From assembly GCA_016199985.1 (NCBI GenBank), contig JACQFQ010000061.1, positions 62,001-126,000 on the forward strand: a stretch of DNA of 64,000 bases, given 5' to 3'. A program made the position numbers and the translations under genes. Below the pieces are notes generated by a model. That model worked only from the letters and a program-made list of their open reading frames with translations, made no database searches and was not told the DNA's origin. Source of the DNA: Verrucomicrobiota bacterium (GTDB lineage: Bacteria; Verrucomicrobiota; Verrucomicrobiia; Limisphaerales; UBA11320). Shown here one piece after another: positions 60,259-64,000 of this stretch. The stretch's first letter is position 1. Each line of letters starts with the position of its first letter.

Positions 60259-61278
60259 TTAGCCTCCCGCCGGCTTGTGTTGGCCCGTCGCGGCGCCGGA
60301 CTTGTTCGGGAGTTGGGGCGGCTCGAGATAACGATAGGCGTTGCTCGGATTGTCATTGTCGTACGCGTAGGCGTCCCGGTGCTCCAGGAAATACTTCACC
60401 TGCTCGGAGGGGATGGCGAACCCGAGCCCTTCATTGAAAGTGATCTTCATGTTCGTTACGCCCACGACCTCTCCGCGGAGGTTGAACAGCGGTCCGCCGC
60501 TGTTGCCGGGGTTGATCTGCGCGGTCGTCTGCAAAAACAGGTTGCCCTGCACGGCGCGGCTCTTGGTGCTGACAATGCCTTCGGTGACGGTGCGTTCGAA
60601 TCCCAGTGGACTGCCGATCGCAAACACCCGTTCGCCTTGGCCCAGGGCGTCGGCGCTTCCGATCAGGACCCGCTTGAATTTCGGCGCGCCCTCGTCCTCG
60701 ATCTTCAGCAGCGTCAGGTCCTGGAACTTGTTCATCGCCACGATGCGCACCTTCTTATACTGCCGTCGCTCGAGCTGTCCCTTGGGCGATTGGTGATACA
60801 CCTCCACCGAGATTTGGGTTTCGCCTTCAATCACATGAAAATTCGTTATCAGGAATCCTTCGTCGTTCAGGATGAAGCCCGAGCCGAGCCCTCCCGGAGT
60901 CCGCACCTGCACCACAGCCTCGCCCAATTCCTTCGCCCACTCCCGGACAGCCCGCTCGGGTGGCGGAGACTTCGCGCTGAAATACACCTGGGAGTGCTGG
61001 CTTGTTTCGGCGGATTTTGCTTCAGCGGTCTTGCCCTTGGCTTCGCGCTCGGTGGAGATTTTTAGCACCTGGGAGCGCGGGATCGTGATCGCCGTGAATC
61101 CGATGTCCACCACGACGGAGTCCGGCTTGTCCGCGAGCACTTTGCCGGTGATCGAGCTCTGGTCCCGCAGCTGGATGACGTCGGCGCCCGGCGAGCGCTG
61201 CGAGATTCCGCAGACCGCCAACAGGCCCACCGCCGCGCGCGCCGAGAAACGCATCCAGGTGGAAATCCGCTTGAACAT
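60259..61278 (-). CDS. Exported trypsin-like (HtrA-like) serine protease without PDZ domain
   Basis: 339 residues from ATG 61278, with a signal peptide (MFKRISTWMRFSARAAVGLLAV). Residues about 33-75 (IQLRDQSSITGKVLADKPDS, VVVDIG, ITIPRSQVLKI) form a small beta-barrel of a kind seen in exported planctomycete and verrucomicrobial proteins. The protease domain (about 110-310) has His148 in ITNFHVIEG, Asp187 in QDLTLLKI and Ser260 in NPGNSGGPL. DegP-like enzymes normally carry PDZ domains after it; here only a short polar tail follows. It probably acts in envelope protein quality control or processing. Confidence 0.9.
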   Translation of the reverse strand: MFKRISTWMRFSARAAVGLLAVCGISQRSPGADVIQLRDQSSITGKVLADKPDSVVVDIGFTAITIPRSQVLKISTEREAKGKTAEAKSAETSQHSQVYFSAKSPPPERAVREWAKELGEAVVQVRTPGGLGSGFILNDEGFLITNFHVIEGETQISVEVYHQSPKGQLERRQYKKVRIVAMNKFQDLTLLKIEDEGAPKFKRVLIGSADALGQGERVFAIGSPLGFERTVTEGIVSTKSRAVQGNLFLQTTAQINPGNSGGPLFNLRGEVVGVTNMKITFNEGLGFAIPSEQVKYFLEHRDAYAYDNDNPSNAYRYLEPPQLPNKSGAATGQHKPAGG

Positions 61279-61485
61279 GAGAGCGAGCCTAGGGGGTGGA
61301 GGTCGGCATGACAAGCGTCCCTGTGCCCGAACGCGGGGAGGATTGCCACCGCTTTCTTCGCGCCGCGTCGGCACTAACCGCTGCGCCTCTTGTCCAAATC
61401 TCTGATGGGCGACCGTCTCCCTGAGGGCCTTGGGAAACCGAGGATCCTCGGGGCCGAAGCGTTGCTCCGCGCACGCGAGAAAACC

Positions 61486-62175
61486 ATGAAACCCTGCGAA
61501 GGTTTGAACGGCCGGCGACGTCAGGCGTTCTCGATGCTGGAACTGCTGCTGATACTTGTGACGGTCGGCATCGTGTCGGCGGTCGGGCTGCTGATGCTGG
61601 GGCGAGCCAGGCACAAGTCGATCAGGTCGCAGTGCGTCCAAAACCTGAAGATGATCGGGACGGCGGAGCAGATGTGGCTGCATGAGTACGAGGATCGTCT
61701 TCCTTGGCAGGTTCCCCAGAGCGAGAACGGATCTCAGGGCCTGCCATTCGTCTTTCAACAGTTCCGGGCCATGTCCAACTATCTGTCATCGCCCAAGGCC
61801 GTCGGATGCCCCGGTCTGCAGTCGTGGCGTCCTCCCGCCGCGTCATGGGATGAAACGACCGACCGGAATGTTGGCTATGGCCTCAATACGACCGCCAGCG
61901 GCGCCGCGAGTTCGATTCTGAGCTTGGACATGGACATTGAAGGCGGCGAGGAAGCAGCCACAGCGGGAGAGGGGAGTCGGCGTCTGATGTTCTGCGGAGA
62001 TGGATCCGCATCGATCTCCTCCCGGTTCATCTGGTCCAAAACCAATCACGTCGACTCCGGACAATTCACGCTGATCGATGGATCGGTGGTGGCAGCGGAT
62101 AATCCTGACTTGCAGCGACAGTTCCGCTTTTTCCTCAGCGCCTACACTTGCGTGAGGTTTCTGATGCCACGTTGA
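61486..62175 (+). CDS. Prepilin-type N-terminal cleavage/methylation protein (pseudopilin)
   Basis: 229 residues from ATG 61486. The leader ...GRRRQAFSMLELLLILVTVGIVSAVGLLML fits a type IV prepilin, except that the residue before the Phe cleavage position is Ala rather than Gly. The Glu at +5 is kept. The C-terminal part has NVGYGLNTTASGA and FTLIDGSVVAADN, as in the many xxxG-type pseudopilins of Planctomycetota and Verrucomicrobiota. Those proteins are thought to be part of secretion or surface filaments. It is divergent from the protease gene. Confidence 0.87.
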   Translation: MKPCEGLNGRRRQAFSMLELLLILVTVGIVSAVGLLMLGRARHKSIRSQCVQNLKMIGTAEQMWLHEYEDRLPWQVPQSENGSQGLPFVFQQFRAMSNYLSSPKAVGCPGLQSWRPPAASWDETTDRNVGYGLNTTASGAASSILSLDMDIEGGEEAATAGEGSRRLMFCGDGSASISSRFIWSKTNHVDSGQFTLIDGSVVAADNPDLQRQFRFFLSAYTCVRFLMPR

Positions 62176-62193
62176 TGGCGGCAGGCGCTCCGC

Positions 62194-62469
62194 TCAAAGC
62201 CGCAGCAGGAGTAGAGCAAAGGCGACGAGCACCAGGACCCCGACGATCCACCAGAGCCACCCGATGCCTCGGGGCTTCACGCTGGCCTTTTTCTCGCCGA
62301 ACTCCTCGCGCACAAACTCGTCATAGTCGAACGAGTCATCGGGGAGCCCCAGACGTTGCACGACCGCCTCGTCCTTCCAGCCGGTCTCCTCGTCGGCGCC
62401 GCACTCAGGACAGGCTTTCGCCCGTCGAGGCACTTCAGATCCACAGTTGGGGCAAGTCTCGGGCGGCAT
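62194..62469 (-). CDS. Zinc-ribbon membrane protein, hypothetical
   Basis: 91 residues from ATG 62469. An N-terminal zinc ribbon (CPNCGSEVPRRAKACPECGAD) is followed by an acidic linker (DDSFDYDEFVREEF) and one C-terminal membrane helix (about 70-88). Small proteins of this plan are widespread and uncharacterised. It starts 11 bp after the end of the upstream hypothetical gene, so they share a transcript. Confidence 0.85.
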   Translation of the reverse strand: MPPETCPNCGSEVPRRAKACPECGADEETGWKDEAVVQRLGLPDDSFDYDEFVREEFGEKKASVKPRGIGWLWWIVGVLVLVAFALLLLRL

Positions 62470-62480
62470 GCTGGGGGCGC

Positions 62481-63290
62481 TTACGGGAATCGGGAGGGGA
62501 AACGGCCCGAGATCCCGTGGTGCCCTCGCAGTCGGCGGAAATCCACGGTCGTCGGGTCCACGCTCCACCGCGCGGCCAATGCGGCGACCTTCTCCGTCGC
62601 CGCGCCCAGCGGGTCGATGTGGGAGAAGAACGACTTCGCCGGCGCCTGGCAATAGTCGTAGGTGATGATCCGGAGGCCCTTTTCCGCCTCGGTCGCTTCC
62701 CCTTCATTCCAGAGCGTCTCGCCGGCGTGCGCGTAGGCGCGTCGGACGCGGCCGCGCTCGAGCATCACCCATGCATGGTGGCTGAACATCCGATTCATGC
62801 TGAAGAACTGAACCTCCCCGAGCTCCCGGCTCATGCGGGTGAGAAAATGGTAGCTCCGATCCGGGTCGTCCGCGGGATCGGGAAGGTCGGATCCCATCAC
62901 GAGGATCCAGCCGTTCACCGACGGGGAGATGAACAGTCGATGGTCCAGGGCCCAGTGCATTCCTTCCTCCCAGGAGCAGGGCTTGGGGTTGCGCAATCCC
63001 AGAGCGGCCTGAATCGTCGCCGGGTTGGAGCCTCGGATGGCGAGCCAGCGGAAGGGCGCGTCGAAGAGCGGCTCCCAGCTCGAGCTTTCCGGCCGCCACA
63101 GAAGTCGTTCTCCCAGGATGTTTCTCACGCCGCGGGCCTGCGGGCTGCCGCGGATCACGAGCGCGACAAACAGGCCCCCGATCCCGACAACAAAGAAGAA
63201 GCCCAGAATCAGCAGGAAGGGGGTTAAATCATTGGGAACTGCACTGAGGGATTCTCCGGCAGCAGCGATGAGATGCTGGGCTCGAAACAT
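62481..63290 (-). CDS. Hypothetical membrane protein
   Basis: 269 residues. One membrane segment (about 22-46) precedes a cytoplasmic or periplasmic domain containing PCSWEEGMHWALDHRLFISPSV, YHFLTRMSRELGEVQFFSMNRMF and CQAPAKSFFSHIDPLG. I do not recognise a family. It is 11 bp upstream of the zinc-ribbon gene on the same strand. Confidence 0.8.
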   Translation of the reverse strand: MFRAQHLIAAAGESLSAVPNDLTPFLLILGFFFVVGIGGLFVALVIRGSPQARGVRNILGERLLWRPESSSWEPLFDAPFRWLAIRGSNPATIQAALGLRNPKPCSWEEGMHWALDHRLFISPSVNGWILVMGSDLPDPADDPDRSYHFLTRMSRELGEVQFFSMNRMFSHHAWVMLERGRVRRAYAHAGETLWNEGEATEAEKGLRIITYDYCQAPAKSFFSHIDPLGAATEKVAALAARWSVDPTTVDFRRLRGHHGISGRFPSRFP

Positions 63291-63538
63291 GCGACTCTAG
63301 TAAGGTAGCCGTCATCCCGCTTGGGGCAACCAAAAACCCGGGAAATCGTGTTCAGAGCGCCCGCAAGCCGACGGTCGGCGTTCTCCGCGTCGAGGCTGGA
63401 GTCTCGAACGCGCGCCGAGCTCAACTCCTGCCGCTCGCCGGCGATGCGGCGAGCCATGGAGAGAGACCGCCGCCGGAGATAAAAGTTTCAGATCCTCTCT
63501 TTCTTCGACGTTTCTTTCTCTCTACAGTCCTTCCCGTC

Positions 63539-64000
63539 ATGGCAATGGCCCCTCAGCGCTTCGGCGCACAGCGCTCCGCGTTCGCTTGCCTCCGCGAGGG
63601 GCTTCGCCGCGTTGGGAGCGGAGTCTGGCTGATCGCGATGATCCTCCTCGCGTCGGATTCGACCGCTCAGCCGCTGACCGTTCCTGCGAATCAGGCGCTC
63701 CGGTTCCGGGGAACCAACAACTACGTCGAGGTTCCCCACAGCCGGATTGCCAAGCTTCGGGAAGCCACGGTGGAGTGCTGGGCCCGATGGAACCGTTTCC
63801 GCGAACACTCCCGCGTTGTCGAGTGGGGCCGCCCTTTTCATTGCTTTACAATCGCCCATCTCGGCTCGCGGCCCGACCTCGCGTTCGAGATCTGGGCGGG
63901 ACAGGGGAATGCCGGCGTCATCCATGTGCCTGGGATCCTTCCTTTGGATGAATGGTGCCATATCGCCGCGGTGTCGGGCGCGGAGGGAATGCGGCTTTAT
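63539..64000 (+). CDS. Exported LamG/concanavalin-like lectin domain protein (3' truncated)
   Basis: 154 codons are visible and the frame is open at the window edge. The ATG at 63539 (or 63545) is followed by a basic stretch and an export helix (SGVWLIAMILLASDSTAQ). Then ALRFRGTNNYVEVPHSRIAKL, EATVECWARWNRF and LDEWCHIAAVSGAEGMRLY are the start of a LamG-type jelly-roll domain. These modules bind glycans or proteins, and in this phylum they open large exported proteins. The remaining domains are beyond the window. Confidence 0.85.
   Translation, partial: MAMAPQRFGAQRSAFACLREGLRRVGSGVWLIAMILLASDSTAQPLTVPANQALRFRGTNNYVEVPHSRIAKLREATVECWARWNRFREHSRVVEWGRPFHCFTIAHLGSRPDLAFEIWAGQGNAGVIHVPGILPLDEWCHIAAVSGAEGMRLY

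Overview
The window is GC-rich chromosomal DNA that is best explained as coming from the phylum Verrucomicrobiota, probably a Limisphaerales/Pedosphaera-like lineage. This is an inference from content and was not tested by a search. The supporting signs are: very large exported proteins built from CARDB, Calx-beta and Ig-like repeats; two exported proteins that end in the FRVES...W...RFFR(A) or LQS(E/A)...GP...RFFK(V) type tail common in that phylum; a DapL-type LL-diaminopimelate aminotransferase; a prepilin-type protein ending in a short variable domain; LpxI; and many ATGA-coupled gene pairs without strong Shine-Dalgarno sequences. I saw no tRNA, rRNA, CRISPR array, intact insertion sequence or prophage.

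Layout. 1-8.8 kb: 3' part of a giant exported repeat protein. 8.9-13.2 kb (minus): a secreted GHL10-type glycoside hydrolase-like protein coupled to a secreted alpha/beta hydrolase. 13.4-18.4 kb: OPT transporter, a membrane sensor kinase with an N-terminal receiver, and a NarL-type regulator, tightly packed. 18.9-27.3 kb: a complete aa3-type cytochrome oxidase locus, with a cupredoxin-like protein, heme O and heme A synthesis (ctaB, ctaA), subunits I, III, IV and II, two small membrane proteins, SCO and a CtaM/DUF420 protein. 27.3-31.3 kb: rdgB facing a two-gene kinase operon. 31.5-35.0 kb: lpxI, a hairpin-rich gap, xseB and dxs. 35.1-39.6 kb: a coupled envelope-glycan cluster (heptosyltransferase-like GT9, GT4, three methyltransferases). 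39.6-40.7 kb: PadR regulator and a DUF2975-like membrane protein. 40.7-42.2 kb: a patch of broken genes (RhuM, type III restriction Res, a glycosyltransferase tail and others). 42.3-44.6 kb: another hybrid kinase. 45-50.2 kb: dapL, then a MacA-MacB type efflux system whose adaptor carries an EF-hand. 50.2-56.7 kb: TauE/SafE permease, guaA, and a coupled DUF819 / alpha-oxoamine-synthase-like / serine hydrolase operon. 56.8-64 kb: exported hypothetical proteins, a PDZ-less HtrA-like protease paired with a large exported protein, a pseudopilin, a zinc-ribbon membrane protein and the start of a LamG-domain protein.

How parts work together: the 18.9-27.3 kb block carries what is needed to build and metallate a terminal oxidase. 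CtaB and CtaA make heme A, SCO and perhaps the CxxC protein deliver copper, and the CtaM-like protein assists assembly. The 35-39.6 kb block and LpxI both serve lipopolysaccharide-type envelope synthesis. Four sensor kinases and two receiver-only or NarL outputs indicate heavy signalling.

I do not see one obvious undescribed defence or mobile system. The strongest candidates for new biology are the hairpin-rich gap before xseB-dxs, the EF-hand efflux adaptor, the K-channel-less oxidase with extra small subunits and an enlarged subunit III, the DUF819 operon, and the mosaic of broken genes at 40.8-42.2 kb.
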